Positions 22,425-34,600 are shown, counted from the first letter of the stretch. The stretch: DNA of 64,000 bases from Culex pipiens pallens (GCF_016801865.2 NC_068938.1:212749734-212813733), one strand, 5' to 3'. Notes: generated by a model not told the origin, from the letters alone. A program made the numbers and translations.

Positions 22425-25400
22425 TTTACGTTATTTGTAAACTTAAATTCAATTAAAAAAATGGTTTTGTGCCCATTAAAAAGTAAATTTTGATTATAAT
22501 TATCATTTTAATCGCTGAACATGTGATAAATCAATCCACCATTGATGGAATCGCTCCCTCAAACAAATCACTTCACTCACATTGTTGATACGTGCCGTTC
22601 AACAATGACAATCACCGAACTAATATGCCACACGTGAGTCCGATAATGATAATTGAGTGGTTGCATTCCATAATGTTCCCCACATTCATAGCCAGTTTGC
22701 CAGGAAAATTCCACACTGTCAACTTCATTTGTATTCTCTCGCTCAGCAGTAGCAACCGTGAAATTTTGCAGCCTCAATAAAGTAATCACACACCGGACTC
22801 ACATTATTTATATCCACTGCAATTGTGGCTAACCACAGAGTCTGAAACTCTCTGCATTTCAAACGGGGTTGGACAATATGTGTGCTGCGGTGATTTAAAG
22901 CCACTTTACGGCTTAATTGTGTTGAGAACCTGGGGGGACAGGACCGTCAACCCCATAACTTGCTGGTTGTGGTGAAGGGGAAAACAAAACTCTTTCACCT
23001 GGGTTTGGTTACGATGGGCGGTTAGGTGAAATCACCAACTTTTCGTCCTGGCACTAAGTTGGATTCAATTTTGCACCATTTTAGCACGAAATTGTCGTCA
23101 ATTGGAGAGAACTACTTAATCAGTGTTCAAAGGGGTGAAATTGTCCCTAAAGCTTTGAAGAAAATAAAAAAGCCCAGGCCCATCAGGGTCAGCAAGGATT
23201 ACAGTTTGTCAAGTAGGGTGGCAACTTTTAATTAAACTTACCAGGTACAAAAAAGTTAAAAAGGCCGTGCCGTTGACACTCTGCTCGAGAGGTGGACATC
23301 TCCTTTTGCCAGAGTGCTGAGCCTTCTGCTCATGATTCAATTAAAAGTGCCAGCCCAGGCTCCAAATGGTTGGATTTATTTGCAAACGAGCGCAGCGAAT
23401 CGCTTTTTCCTTCTTCAATTGTGCTTGAATCAGTGTTTGGTGGCAGAAAGTTCCTGGAATTAATAAATTAACGTTAATTTGGATGTTCTGCAGCGTAACA
23501 ATGCAAATTAGGCACTTCAAAGGGTTGGAAAAGGCATGTTTTAATTGAAATTAGCTTTGAGAATTTTTTTTATATTGCGTTTTTCAACATTGTTCTCAAG
23601 TTTAAATTTCAATTGATCGATCTTCTAGCTAAACATTATTGAAATGTTGTCAAACTTGCTCAACGATCCGAAAATTGTTCGTTATTGCTATGGCAATGAT
23701 TCAAGCATATGATAATGGTTCAACTTTTATTTTTCTTGCAGACACGAGTTCCTGTTGAGTAAAACTCACTGGAAAAATCACTTCAGCTCCACACAGAAAA
23801 AAAAAGCTTTTCCTTATGGTCTAGGAGACCAGGATAACATTCGCAAAGTAAACCTCCGCCCAGCCATACTTTTGCGGAACGTTTATTTAAGCGAACTTTT
23901 GCTTCAACATTTTTTCCCCAATGCTCACACACACACACACACACACTCAAACACACTCGTACATCGGAAAATGATATGTTTTGAGGAAAAGTTTTTCTTG
24001 TTCGAGTTTTTTTCATCCCCCCCTGAAACTCAGGTCCAACGAGAAGAGGAGAAAATAAAATCCCACCGAAAACGAGTTTCGATCAAATTCAATTTAAAGT
24101 TTGCTGCTTTATGGCACCGGGGCAAAGTAAATGATTCAGAGAGTGTGGGGGAGAGACCATCAAGTTACTTGAAAAAAGTGATGATTGATGGGTTTGAATA
24201 CCAAGTGGCGAAGGTTAAGAGGAATTGGGATCGCTTTTTGAGTAACAAAATTTATTAAAATCGAAAAAAGAGATATGTTTATTCAGAATTCAATTCAAGT
24301 GTGAAATTACCTTAATTTTATTCATAAACTTAAAATTAACGTATCAGCATAATTCGTTCAGCAAAGTCATCAAAACTAGAACCGCCATCCAATATCCATA
24401 ATATTACAACCCCTAATAACAATTTTGATTCAACTCTTCTCCAAAGCGAGCTGACTCAGGTGGGTGGCCCCATTCTGGAAACCCCCGTTCTAGGAGGGTA
24501 ATTTGTTTGTTTGCAGGGGAATTATTAAAGGCACATGTGGCTGCTCACCACCTGGGCGGTGAAATGAATTTCATTCATTCTGGCCTAGCGATTCCTGTGG
24601 TCAGCAAAATAGGCGAATTGACTTTCGAAACAGCAGGAGAACTTTACGCAGCAAAAACAGGCATGGACACATTTTTGGGAATGTGTTCCGGTCACTTTAG
24701 ATGAGAACGGAAAAACTGGTGTGGATCAATTTATTAGGTTTAATGCATTAAAATATTATAGCACTTCTTGATGTATCACGAAATTCTGCTTAATTTTAAG
24801 CAATAATGCAATTATTTCAGATTTTTTTTCCGATTAGACTGAAATACAGCTGCTTAATGTTGTTGTTTATGGTACCCCTTGAGAGACGTAATAAGTGGTC
24901 GATTTCAAATAGCCATCTATTAAGAAAGTTAGCTAAATTAATCGAAATATATTTAGAACATTTTGACTTATTTTCAATTGCGTATGAAATGTATTGAATT
25001 GTTTTTTAAACATTAATTTTTATTTAAAAAAAGCTCTAATTAAACCATCTCTGTGATTGATGTCTTCTTCACATATGTAATTGCAAAAGCTTTCTGTTTG
25101 TAATTGTTTGGGTTGACATGAATGAAAGTAAAAGCTTACAAAAACTGTCAAATAAGCCAAAACGTTGTTAAAAACTATGCTTTTTCATCTTTTGAAACAA
25201 TATTTTCGAAAAATTAGCAATTAACAAAAAGTCATTGGCGAACTTGATTTTACTTATAACATGAATACTTTAGAAGAACTTTTTAAGAAATCTATACGGG
25301 ATTAATTTTTAAAAGAGAGAGTTTTGAACATTTTAAATTAACTCAGATACATAATAAATTGTCATCGTTTTTGGTAATTTTCATTCTTTTCAAATCCATT

Positions 25401-25747
25401 TCTCATCAACCAAAGGACGAATCAACAAAAAAGTAAACTTTCTAAACATTTCGAATATAAAATAAAAAAGACAACTTTGTTGAATAATTTATCCCAAAAC
25501 TGGCTTTTACTTAAAAACGCTATTTTGTATATAGGTAAAGATCAAGAATTCAGTTTTATATCTAAAAATATTTTTTTTTATTGGCATTTTCTATACATTC
25601 CAAAAAACATTCCTAAAGTTGGCACTTTTTGCCTACAAAAACATATCAAAAAAGAAAAAAAAAAGGAAAAAAGTTAGACAAAATTGAGTATTTGTGATAA
25701 TATACAAACATACATTTGTGATAACAAATTATTTAAAAAATGAGTCA
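22425..25747. other. Non-coding stretch with a CA microsatellite
   Basis: A CA run lies at 23935-23946. A 167-codon plus-strand frame (23755-24258) spans that run and is poorly complex, so I do not call it. A 65-codon frame at 24507-24704 follows a possible splice acceptor (TTTGTTTGCAG at about 24506-24517) but resembles no family I know. Confidence 0.5.
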
Positions 25748-25750
25748 TTA

Positions 25751-25904
25751 GGCGTCATCCATAAAGTATGTCATGCTCTAGGGGGGGAGGGGGGTTTTGA
25801 CAAGTGTGCCATTGCATGTTATATGTATAGGAAAAGCGTGACAAAGGGGGGAGGGGGGATAAGTTTTGGCTGATTTTAGCGTGACGTACTTTATGGATGA
25901 AGCC
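25751..25904. mobile_element. PIF/Harbinger-like MITE with TTA target duplication (154 bp)
   Basis: The termini GGCGTCATCCATAAAGTATG and GGCTTCATCCATAAAGTACG (reverse complement of the right end) match over about 23 bp with two differences. TTA flanks both sides (25748-25750 and 25905-25907). The interior has two G-rich tracts (GGGGGGGAGGGGGG near 25781 and 25847). Confidence 0.85.
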
Positions 25905-25919
25905 TTATTTAAGGGTTTA

Positions 25920-26150
25920 ACTATCATAGTAGACCTTATCATATATAACCTACAACTTTTCCGAAGAAATCAAATCGATCGGAAAATTCCTTCTTGAGAT
26001 ACAGATTCTCGAATGATCTCATAGCACTTTCTGTGGACAGCGCCCTAATTTGTATCGAGACTGGTATGAAGAAAATAATGATGCAAAATGGCTTACTTGG
26101 ACATCAGGAATCGATAGAGATCGATAGACTTTCATACAAATAAAAAAAAA
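25920..26150 (-). repeat. Degenerate single-arm relic of the 1.94-kb foldback family, reverse orientation
   Basis: Ordered phrases match the right arm at 41970-42140: CCTACAACTTTTCCGAAGA, AATCAAATCGATCGGAAAATTCCTT, GAGATACAGATT, and ATGATGCAAAATGGCTTACTTGG. It is strongly diverged and has no partner arm. Confidence 0.7.
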
Positions 26151-26403
26151 ATACAGTTAAAAGACGAATTGCTAAATTCCAGAGATTTGCTTATAATCAC
26201 CCCACAGACAGCTTAACTGATTTTATTAAAATTCAGTTCGAATGTACATTTTCCGTGCAGTACTAGATTTTTATAAATTTGTTATGATTTCTTTAAATAT
26301 ATATTCAACAAAATTGATTTGTCAAATATTCCACATGTCCGATTTTATAAATTAAAACGATGTGAGTTAAAGATTTTAGGATATAAAATATGAAGGTATC
26401 AAA

Positions 26404-26915
26404 TCGTCGCCATCGTGCTAACTTGTCGTACGTGCATTTTGGGCCAAATTGAGTTAAGAACGCCATTTTGTGCAGCTCACAATGCCTCATCTTTTGACCT
26501 TCACAGATCCCCAAAATTCGTTTTTAATCCTGAGATATTCACCAAAAACCGAAAAAACTCCGTGCATTTTTGTCACTTTACATATGAAAGTAGTTTCAAT
26601 CTTGTCGTGCTATCTTGTCACTCCCTGAAAATTGATGTAAGTGTGACAATTGGCCAAAGGGATTTCAGGTCAGGATGCGTTTGACGCACGTACAAGTTAG
26701 ACTACCGTAAACATTTGTAATTATAACTCGGGAATCCAGCAACCAAATACAACCAAACTTCGGGACAATGCACAGAATGGTCAGCCAAACAAAAAGTGTT
26801 TGTTATTGTTTACAATGCGTGCCTTCGTTTTTGTTTATTCAAGGTCAAACATTAAAACGCGTTTTTCTCGAAACGTCGAAATGGCGGGTGCGACAAGATA
26901 GCACGACGACGTCGA
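26404..26915 (+). mobile_element. 512-bp MITE with TCGTCG/CGACGTCG ends, copy 1
   Basis: The left end is TCGTCGCCATCGTGCTAACT; the right end reads GCGACAAGATAGCACGACGACGTCGA. The inverted core is TCGTGCTAWCTTGTCG. The core recurs internally at about 26606-26620 as CGTGCTATCTTGTC. A second copy in the opposite orientation at 53272-53777 matches along its whole length and has the same end positions. No transposase. The target duplication is not clear. Confidence 0.82.
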
Positions 26916-29730
26916 AACAGAAAATGTACACTTGTTTTGTTATTTAGAAAATAAAAAATGCTTTATTTAATTGAATTGAAACAAAAAAAAATCTAAATCA
27001 AAAACTTTACTAGTGTAAGGAAATGCTTAAAATTGCATTTATCAAGGGACACATTTTTTTTAATATTAGCAAATAATTTTCGGATTGACTTGAATTCTTT
27101 GGTAATCTTTGAGTTATTCAACAAGTTTGATCAACATTTTTTTGTACTGTCAATGGTTTTTATGATTTTCGAAAAAAAAAATATAGTTAATTTTTATTTT
27201 ATTCCGAAATGTTATATCTTATTTGCAATCTGGAAAGACTTAATAAAATTCTAGAAAAATAGTATTGTTTTTATTTTTAAAGTTAGAGCGATATGTTAAT
27301 TTTTTCAATACAAATGGTAATTTTACGTTTTTTTCAGATGTGATAATTTTCCTTTCCTCATTTTTGATCATTAATCTGCAAAATACGTTTGTTTAAAGAT
27401 CATAATGTTTCACTGAAGTTTTTTTGGGGACACTTTATTTTTTTTTCTATTGGTTTTTCTTTCATAACCCAAAGTCAAATATTGGTACAATTATCGATGC
27501 CTTTTGAAGAAATCTAATGATCCCCAAGAAAACAAAATCATGCACAACTAGACAGTTGTAAAGTGCATTTTAAAACACTTACATCATTCAAGTGTTGAAA
27601 ACATGGCTTGTAATTTAATTATGTCCACACCCCTTAATTTAAGTCAGAGTCCAGGGACATAAGTAACCTTAACCTTTAAAACGGTGCAGTTTTTTTTTCT
27701 CATTTTATGCCTTCCAACTTATACAATTTGCACAGTAAAAAATGTGTAAATTTGAAAGGCTCTTTTATGATTTAATAATACCTCACATTAGGATGGAAAA
27801 ATTGCAAAACACTGGAATAGTGGTTAATTTACACATTTTTATAGGTAAAATTACACATTTTTTAACAAACATCGATTTGATAGAGATATTTTTTTTTTAT
27901 ATTGCTAGTAGCAATACAAAATTTACTATTTCAAACATTCCGTGCAACATTCCCAATGATCATCATTATGACCACCCAAGGCGTTCCATCCCTCCATCCA
28001 TCTGTGCCTATCCCGAGGGCGTATCCCGCAGGCCAAAACTGTCATCAAAGCTGGTATCCGTAATGGCCTGTGGTCAGCAAAAGTTTCGCAAAAGCACTTC
28101 CGAGGATGGTTTATTAGTTTTAACCTCAGGCCAAGTAGGTACGCTAAATGGAGCCACGTGGACCACGATGGACACGTGCCGCGCCAGTTGTCCTTTTGAT
28201 TAAACGATGTTCCAGAACAGTTCCATGACATGGGTCTGAAGTCGTGTATAGTTTCAATTTTCTTTAGCCCCTCCTTTTCCTCGTCGGGGGAAAAGTTCAA
28301 CCTTCAAATGTCTCATTTGCTAGTTGAAAATTCCAGTCATGCGAGGAGCTTTTTAGCATGCGGTCAAAACACGAAAAGGTCTGCCGCCCTGTTTTTGGTA
28401 TTGCTTTGTGGCCGCACGGAATCGGTACCGACTTGTGGCTTTATTAAATGCCACTTCCAATAAAACGGTGCACGTCGTTGCACGGGAGCTAACAAGTGAA
28501 ATGTTTGTTGGCTTTTGAAATAGGCCACCAAGTCACCGCAGGCCGTGGTGGTGGCCACGGAAATCGGCGTTGTTGGTTTGTTCTTTGGAGAACCCCTCCG
28601 GAAGTGATCCATTAATCAGACGCAAGTTTATGTATTTAGCATAAGTTGCTGGTCATACCGTACGTTGTGCTGCGTCCAGGACTCGTGTAATGTTCTACCA
28701 GTTTGTTTGGGACGTTTTAGGAAATTTGGTAAATTTTCGATAAAGTGATATCTAGCTAAAAACCTTAAACTGAAGATTTTCAAACCAATATTTTTAACAT
28801 GAAGGAAAACACCTCTAATCAATCGTTTAAATCTGCCTCAATGACATAGAAGCTCAATTTCCCTCCAAAGCAAACATGACCATAATCGTTTCCACCATCA
28901 CTCGTCGTCGCCGTCCAACTTTGATCACTATCGGAAGTGCCTTGAACCACGGTAATAATAATTAAACAAGAAAATTTGACACTGATAGCTTAATTTCAGT
29001 GTGTGCAAGAGATTCAGCTTATCGTTTTAGTATCAGTGTGTTGCCCTCTTGCAGGCACCAATTCAGCTCTGTAGTCGTGTATAGGGCCCACTTTCCGGCT
29101 TGTGGTTGAAAATTCTCTACCCTGAGCTAACGAGACTGGTGGAAGTGAAGTTTACCTTTGGTCTTCTAATTCTTGGCAGAGAGTGCCGGAAATTTGGCGG
29201 TTTTCCTGCCAATTAATTCGTCTGCTTCGCTGGAAGTGGTTTCTTTAAAAAATGGTTCATGGTTGAGGGCCATCATAGTGATGGCTAATGCTATGAGCAA
29301 AATTGTTAGGTAACGTTTTGTTCTCCAAATCTTCCAATCAGACTTTGACAATGCAAACTAGCCCACACCACACCGGGAAGCCATTTCACAGCGACACTAA
29401 TTTGCTCCATTTTTCCAAGCCTGTGGATAAACCCCTATTTTTAAAGCGCAAAACCAACGAGCCAACCTGGCCAGAAGACCAACCAAACCAACGTCGAACG
29501 TGCCACGTGCCCAACACGGAGCGGTTCGAACCAGCAGCGCGTGAGTGCTAAATCAACCACGTTTCACCGCCGAGAACCGGCGCCGGTCAGGTTTGGTGAA
29601 GATAAATTCTCCAGGAACGAACAAAAGGGCTGCGAAATCCCTGCCTCGTGGAGAATAGACTGGTTCAAAGTGTATGTTGTTTTGTTTTTTCACCGCTAGA
29701 TGGCGTTTTGTTAAATTCTTGAAATAAAAT
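26916..29730. other. Non-coding stretch, no supported gene
   Basis: The frames at 27742-28203 and 27926-28300 overlap on opposite strands and have no domains. A small inverted pair (TGTGTAAATT near 27750 and AATTTACACA near 27825) could be a tiny MITE but is too short to call. The rest shows nothing. Confidence 0.5.
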
Positions 29731-29733
29731 CTA

Positions 29734-30316
29734 CCGTTAGTGGGGGTGACTATGGGTCAAAAAACGATATACCTCTAGTATTTTTTCAATAACAAAACCA
29801 ATTTAAATAACATCGAAAATCTTTCAAGGTAGATTTGTTCTTAGATAGTTTACTAACATTTTCCCAAAATATGGGTGATTTTGATGAACACTACCTTAAA
29901 TGCCAATAGTTTGAAAATTGACCCAATCTCACCCCTTAGAGGGTGTGAGATTGGGTCAAATTAAAACTACAATGATGCTCAAATACAACGATATGGTAAC
30001 AACAAGTTATTCAACAGTGTTGTTCGAGAGAATCGTAATGACATGCTTCAATTTTTGATGTGGAAATTTTCAAACATTTGAGTTGTTTTCGAGCAATGCC
30101 AACACAAATATTAGAAAAATGATTTTTCGAGAGGTCATTTTTGGCCAACAACGTGCCTCAACTTTAGACAGCTGCCAAAATAGGATTTGTTCTATGAACG
30201 ACATTTTTTCAGCGAAGTCATCTTAAGATTTCATTGAGAGATTAAAGTAAAATCCGTAAAAAAAAACAATTTGACCCAATCTCACCCCCCATACCCAATG
30301 TCCTCCACTGACGGTG
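29734..30316. mobile_element. Inverted-repeat element with a central hairpin, ~583 bp
   Basis: The ends are ACCGTTAGTGG (left) and ACCGTCAGTGG (complement of the right end), followed on both sides by TGGGTCAAAWT-like sequence. A strong inverted pair sits near the middle: TTGACCCAATCTCACCC (about 29919-29935) against its complement (about 29941-29960), with a loop of only a few bases. The phrase GACCCAATCTCACCCC also closes the element at about 30272-30288. A TA lies at each edge, but the exact termini are uncertain by one or two bases. Confidence 0.68.
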
Positions 30317-30557
30317 TAAAGTTTAAGATAACCAACAGACTTCATTAAAAAAATCTGTAAAATTTTAAACTAAGTTACAATTTCTACAATAAATGTCTAT
30401 CAAGTTGCGATCACCGACGTACTTCCATAAAACCGTGAAATCTCAAGAATTGTTTTAAACTTTTTCTGGTAGGACATGAAAACATAAATAATTATAATAA
30501 TTTATTTATTATTCAAAACTCTTTCTTTAAAGATTAACTGTCAATGATTTTTTTTAC

Positions 30558-30660
30558 CAAGGTTGTTTATCGATAAAACGATAGTGACAATGTTCATCGT
30601 TTTCGTTGGGACGATAACGATAATCTATCGTTTTGTGTAAATCAATAAATTTTCTGGCGA
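30558..30660 (+). repeat. CGATAA-rich element end
   Basis: It starts CAAGGTTGTTTATCGAT and holds several CGATAA/TATCG motifs, including GACGATAACGATAA. The same start (CAAGGCTGTTAATTGAT) and motif cluster occur at 40179-40288. Both lie beside arrays of the same ~128-bp repeat, suggesting that they belong to one element family, perhaps hAT-like; that is inference. Confidence 0.5.
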
Positions 30661-30779
30661 TAATTTTCAAAATCTTTCTTAAAATGACTTTATTCATCAA
30701 AATCATGTTATTTTTTGATTAATTCGCTTAGAATATATTTTTGATAATGTAGTTAGTTTCAAAGCACAAATACTTTTAA

Positions 30780-31290
30780 AATATCACAAAAATAGCGTAT
30801 TTTTTCGAAAACACTTAAATTCTTATAATTACCTTTAGGGTATCAAACGAAACGAAATTTGGCGTGCGTTTTCACTATTCTGGTATTTTTGGAAATAAAT
30901 ACTCTGGTTATCATTTTAAAAAAATACCGTCTTTTTTTAAAATACTTAAATGTTCATAGTTTGCTACATGGGTATCAAAAAAGAGAAATTTCGTATGCAT
31001 TTTCACTTTTATTTGGGTTTTAATGAAACACTGATATGTTCACAAAATGGCGTATTTTTTTTCAAAAATACTCAAATTTTCTTAATTTTCAATATGGGTA
31101 TCAATGATATAAAATTTTGCATGCATTTTCACTGTTTTAGAGTAAATATAAAATTAAATACTAAAATTATCTCAAAACACAGTTTTTTATAAAGTTCTCA
31201 AATTTTTAAAATTTTGTAAATACGGTATTTTGTGAAAATTTGAGTTTTTTTTTCAAAAAATACGGTATTTCGTATTTTTTTTAATTTAAT
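30780..31290 (+). repeat. Tandem array of a ~128-bp AT-rich repeat, about 3-4 units
   Basis: Each unit contains GGGTATCAA, then GAAATTT, then GCRTGCATTTTCACT, then a run with AAATAC and TACCGT/TGGCGT. The anchor TATCAA falls at 30841, 30973 and 31099 (spacings 132 and 126). A final partial unit at 31190-31270 appears in reverse. The same unit forms a palindromic array at 39200-40030. Confidence 0.75.
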
Positions 31291-31399
31291 TAAACAAAAT
31301 TCAAAGACAGTAAAAATGCATACCAGATTTCGTATAGTGCAATCCCATGACACAAATTATGAAAATAAAAGTATTTAAAAAAACAGCATATTGTCAGCA

Positions 31400-31640
31400 T
31401 CGGCATACGAGAGGATAAAGAGCACGATTCGGTAGTAAAATGGTACTGTGTGTGGACTGAGAGGATAAATCCCGAAACTACTGAGAGTACTTTATTCATG
31501 GGTTCATCTTCAAAAAAAGTTCATCTATCATTCATCTATCAAAAAAAAAGTACCGGTACCGAGACTCGAACCCAAGACCTTCGGCATATTGAACCGTGCC
31601 TTTGCCGTATGGGCCACCATGGTTCGGTGACTAAGTGGCG
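31400..31640 (-). mobile_element. tRNA-derived SINE, minus strand
   Basis: On the minus strand an A-box-like TGGTGGCCCATACGG (31604-31619) and a B box GGTTCGAGTC (31563-31572) sit in a tRNA-like head. It is followed by T-run linkers with repeated GATAGATGAA and a body including CTCTCAGTAGTTTCGGG. The order matches the relic at 19625-19905. Confidence 0.6.
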
Positions 31641-31974
31641 GTCATTTGTCCATATAAGCCACTCAATAGGATGAACTGTTCCAATGAACGAATGAACACG
31701 CGAGAGGACTATACTCTCGCAAAATAGCACTTTCCTCACGTTTCTTATCGTGAGGACTACCCGAGCATGGGTAAATAACAAGGGAAATGCGTAATAATAC
31801 CTTTCTCTGGTATCAATACCAAATTTTGGTATTCCTGGACCCTTTAAAATTTGTCTTAAGGATTATGCAAGAGCAAAATGTGGTATCATACCAATTTAAG
31901 GTATTGTTTTGATATTGCAAAATTGCAGAATTTGTCAATGATCGAACACCACATTTTGGTATTCTTTTGGTATT

Positions 31975-32600
31975 ACAGTATTTTATCAAATTCCTCTGCA
32001 ACTATGGGAAAATTTTGACCAATTTTGACAAAATAATTAATTTTGCGCTATAATGATGTCTCAAAGCGAATGCTTTCATTCAAAACCGGAAATTTCAAAC
32101 TTGATTTTAAACATTTCTGATATACCCCCTATAGAAATGACTTGAAATTGTGGAAAATATTCTAAGTCAGGATGGCACATTTTGGTATTATTTTGGTATT
32201 AAAGTGTTTTATCAAATTCCTCTGAAACTATGGGAAAATTTTGACCAATTTTGACAAAATAATTAATTTTGCGCTAAAATGATGTCTCAAAGCGAATGCT
32301 TTCATTCAAAACCGGAAATTTCAAACTTGATTTTAAACATTTTTGATATACTCCCTATAGAAATGACTTGAAATTGTGGAAAATTTTCTAAGTCAGGATG
32401 GCACATTTTGGTATTATTTGAATATTGAAAGGTTTCATCAATTTTCTCTGAAACTATGGGAAATTTGTTAAAAAATTTTACGAGTTAATTAATTTTGCGC
32501 TAAAATGACTTGAAATCCAAAAATGTTAAAGATGATTTTAAAAATTAGTGTGATATACCCACTAATATTTTTTTCAAAAACGTTGAAATATCTCTAAGTC
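31975..32600 (+). repeat. 226-bp direct repeat, nearly three units
   Basis: The anchor ACTATGGG falls at 32001, 32227 and 32453, exactly 226 bp apart each time. Units 1 and 2 are nearly identical, including TGATGTCTCAAAGCGAATGC and TTGAAATTGTGGAAAAT. Unit 3 is more diverged and partly deleted. This is internal to the TA-flanked element. Confidence 0.88.
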
Positions 32601-32713
32601 GGGATAACCAAATACTTTGAAAAACGAGTCAATCGACAGATTAATGAATTTTGGTGAATTTCAATTCAGTTTCATTTTAATAATACTTATTTTTCAATAT
32701 TGTTATTTTTCAG

Positions 32714-32806
32714 AAGCTTCAAGAACTTCAAGCACAGGCCGTTCATCAATGACAAATGCATTCGGTGTGGTGAAGAATATCACTAATAACAACATGGAAT
32801 CATCAG
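32714..32806 (+). CDS. Putative captured exon, 31 codons, host gene unknown
   Basis: A block of 93 nt is preceded by a pyrimidine-rich acceptor (TATTGTTATTTTTCAG, ending 32713) and followed by a strong donor (GTGAGT from 32807). It is open in a frame reading a Ser/Thr/Asn-rich peptide that includes SSTGRSSMTNAFGVVKN. Its base composition is more balanced than the flanks. The length is a multiple of three, so it would be a symmetric cassette exon. It lies wholly inside the transposon. The simplest reading is an exon captured from a host gene, but it could be a chance match or an exonised element. I do not recognise the protein. Confidence 0.4.
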
Positions 32807-32885
32807 GTGAGTAGATTTGGCTGTTGCATATGAATAATTTCCGTTTTTTCACTAACTGCAACTGCTGCACTAAAAATGGTATGAA

Positions 32886-33303
32886 AATACCAAATTTTGG
32901 TATTACTTGTTCAAATACCAGCGACCATAATGTGCTCTTGGTTGCCCAGTAATAGATGGTAAAATACCATGAAATCATACCAAAATCATGTATGTGAAAG
33001 ACCACAGAAATACCAAAATATGATTTTCCAAGGGCGCGGGAATACCCAAAAATAAAACCATGGCAATACCAAGTTTTGGTATTCAAGCAATGTTCAAAAA
33101 TCCAGAAGACCTCAACATGGTATTGAAATGGTTTTATTTTGAGGTATTATTTTACCCTTGGAATAACATGGTTTGGTATTGTTGTGCCCTTACACATACA
33201 AGATTTTGGTATGATTTCATGGTATTTTACCATCTATTACTGGGCAACCAAGGGCACATTTTGGTCGCTGTTATTTGCCCAAGTAATACCAAAATTTGGT
33301 ATT
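32886..33303. repeat. Inverted repeat (hairpin) within the TA-flanked element
   Basis: Arms of about 175 bp (32886-33060 and 33126-33303) are reverse complements with moderate divergence. Strong anchors are TTGGTTGCCCAGTAATAGAT against its complement at 33233-33252 and ATACCATGAAATCATACC against GGTATGATTTCATGGTAT. Confidence 0.82.
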
Positions 33304-33385
33304 CCCGTGTTATTTACCCCTGCTCGGGTATCCTCTCTTTCTTTAACTTTGGGTGTATACTTAGGCTGTTGCAAATATTTTTTTA

Positions 33386-33437
33386 GGAGCGGCCGTAGCT
33401 GACTGGTTACGGTGTTCGCTTTGTAAGCGAATGGTTA
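33386..33437 (+). pseudogene. Truncated tRNA-like SINE head (loop TTTGTAA)
   Basis: It starts GGAGCGGCCGTAGCTGACTG, then GGTTACGG, and an anticodon stem TTCGC/GCGAA around TTTGTAA. It breaks off before the T arm, so no B box is present. It resembles the head at 8967. It is not a working tRNA gene. Confidence 0.72.
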
Positions 33438-34600
33438 ACTCAATAGAATTTGGATCAGTCTACCACTGCCAATCTGCACGTGCACTCTTCACAGTTTTCC
33501 ACACGTTTTTCATGCCCTTCTCTCTCCCCCCTTCCCTCACCCATCGAGGTTCAGTGCTTTGTCCTGTACCAGAGAAAGCCGTTGGATTAGCACCCCTCTT
33601 GTCCCAAATCACCCCATTCCAGTTTGATTCAGGTATAAGTGGATTACGGAAATAATGAAAAAGATTATCTTATTCCGAATGGAACGTGCCTCGGATGGCT
33701 GGGTTTGGTTCGGAAAGAAAGGCTTTGGAACAAAACGACCGAGCTTGAGTTGGCGCTGTAATTCGCGCTAAAGAGCTGGGCTGGCGTAGACCAGACTTGT
33801 CTGTGCTTTCGAAACAGGTGGGTGTTTTTTCAGCTCAAAACGAATAGCTACTGTCTCTAAACGGCTTCCAAAACATATGTCACCTTAGCCGAAAACTATC
33901 CTCGTCATCAAAACTGGTGTCATTTTTCCGCGAATCGTCCTGAAAATCTCATCCAAATTAGATCACGTACAAAGAAGACGTTCCTCGGGAAAACCTGCTC
34001 GAATACAAATGCTGTCCAACTGCGGCGATGCAGATTTACAAAGCTGCAACTGCAAGTCACAAGCTGGAAAGTGAGGATTTTCCCCCGCCTGTTCATGGTT
34101 CAACTTTTTACAATCTCCTTCTAACAACGACAATGAATCCTTCTTTTGCCTTCTTTTCCTTGAATTTTTCCTCCCCCGGGTCAGAAGATCCAGCAGATCT
34201 CGTAACGCGCGCTGCAATATTCATATCGTTTAATATTTCATTTAAATCCCCTGATCAGCTTAACTGTGAACCGTTTGCACTTCGGAGCAGCAGCTGAGCT
34301 GGCAACACTGCCAGGGACTCACTTCTGGTGTGACACACTGTCACAAATAAAAAGTGCACTTGCCGGCTTCAAGCTGTGGACGGCATCGGAAAGCAATTGT
34401 GATTTTTTGAAAAAAAAAAAAGGAAAGTAGAAAATGCTTTGGATGCTATTATGGCACATTTATTCCGATCGATGATGTGGCTGGGATATTGGTAAATAAG
34501 GAAATTTCCGATAATGGCCATGGAAAGTCGGATGGCTGGCTTGAAAGTCCGTTTGTGATGAAAAATTGATAAATTTTACGAAGAAGACTACAGTCCTGGC
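33438..34600. other. Non-coding stretch, nothing recognised
   Basis: Frames of 74-89 codons overlap on both strands at 33431-34297 and lack domains. There are no repeat boundaries before the 7-bp array. Confidence 0.5.

Larger units (their letters stand above)
31760..33328. mobile_element. TA-flanked element carrying an exon-like segment (1569 bp)
   Basis: The ends are CCCGAGCATGGGTAAATAAC and CCCGAGCAGGGGTAAATAAC (complement of the right end), and TA flanks both sides (31758-31759 and 33329-33330). In order the interior has: a ~226-bp unit repeated nearly three times (31975-32600), an exon-like block with splice sites (32714-32806), and a large hairpin (32886-33303). Palindromic AATACCAAATTTTGGTATT-type motifs are scattered throughout. 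No transposase frame is present. The ends are compatible with a TA-targeting superfamily. Confidence 0.82.

Noticed and set aside
23755..24258. 167-codon plus-strand frame as a gene
   Set aside because: It crosses a CA microsatellite (His-Thr run), has no domain, and no support from splice or start context.
24507..24717. Possible host exon after a TTTGTTTGCAG acceptor
   Set aside because: The peptide matches no family I know, no donor follows the frame, and a single acceptor-like site is weak evidence.
27738..27850. Tiny MITE with TGTGTAAATT ends
   Set aside because: The inverted match is only about 10 bp in AT-rich DNA, with no target duplication.
33386..33437. tRNA-Thr(TGT) gene
   Set aside because: The T arm and 3' acceptor are missing; it is a truncated SINE head.
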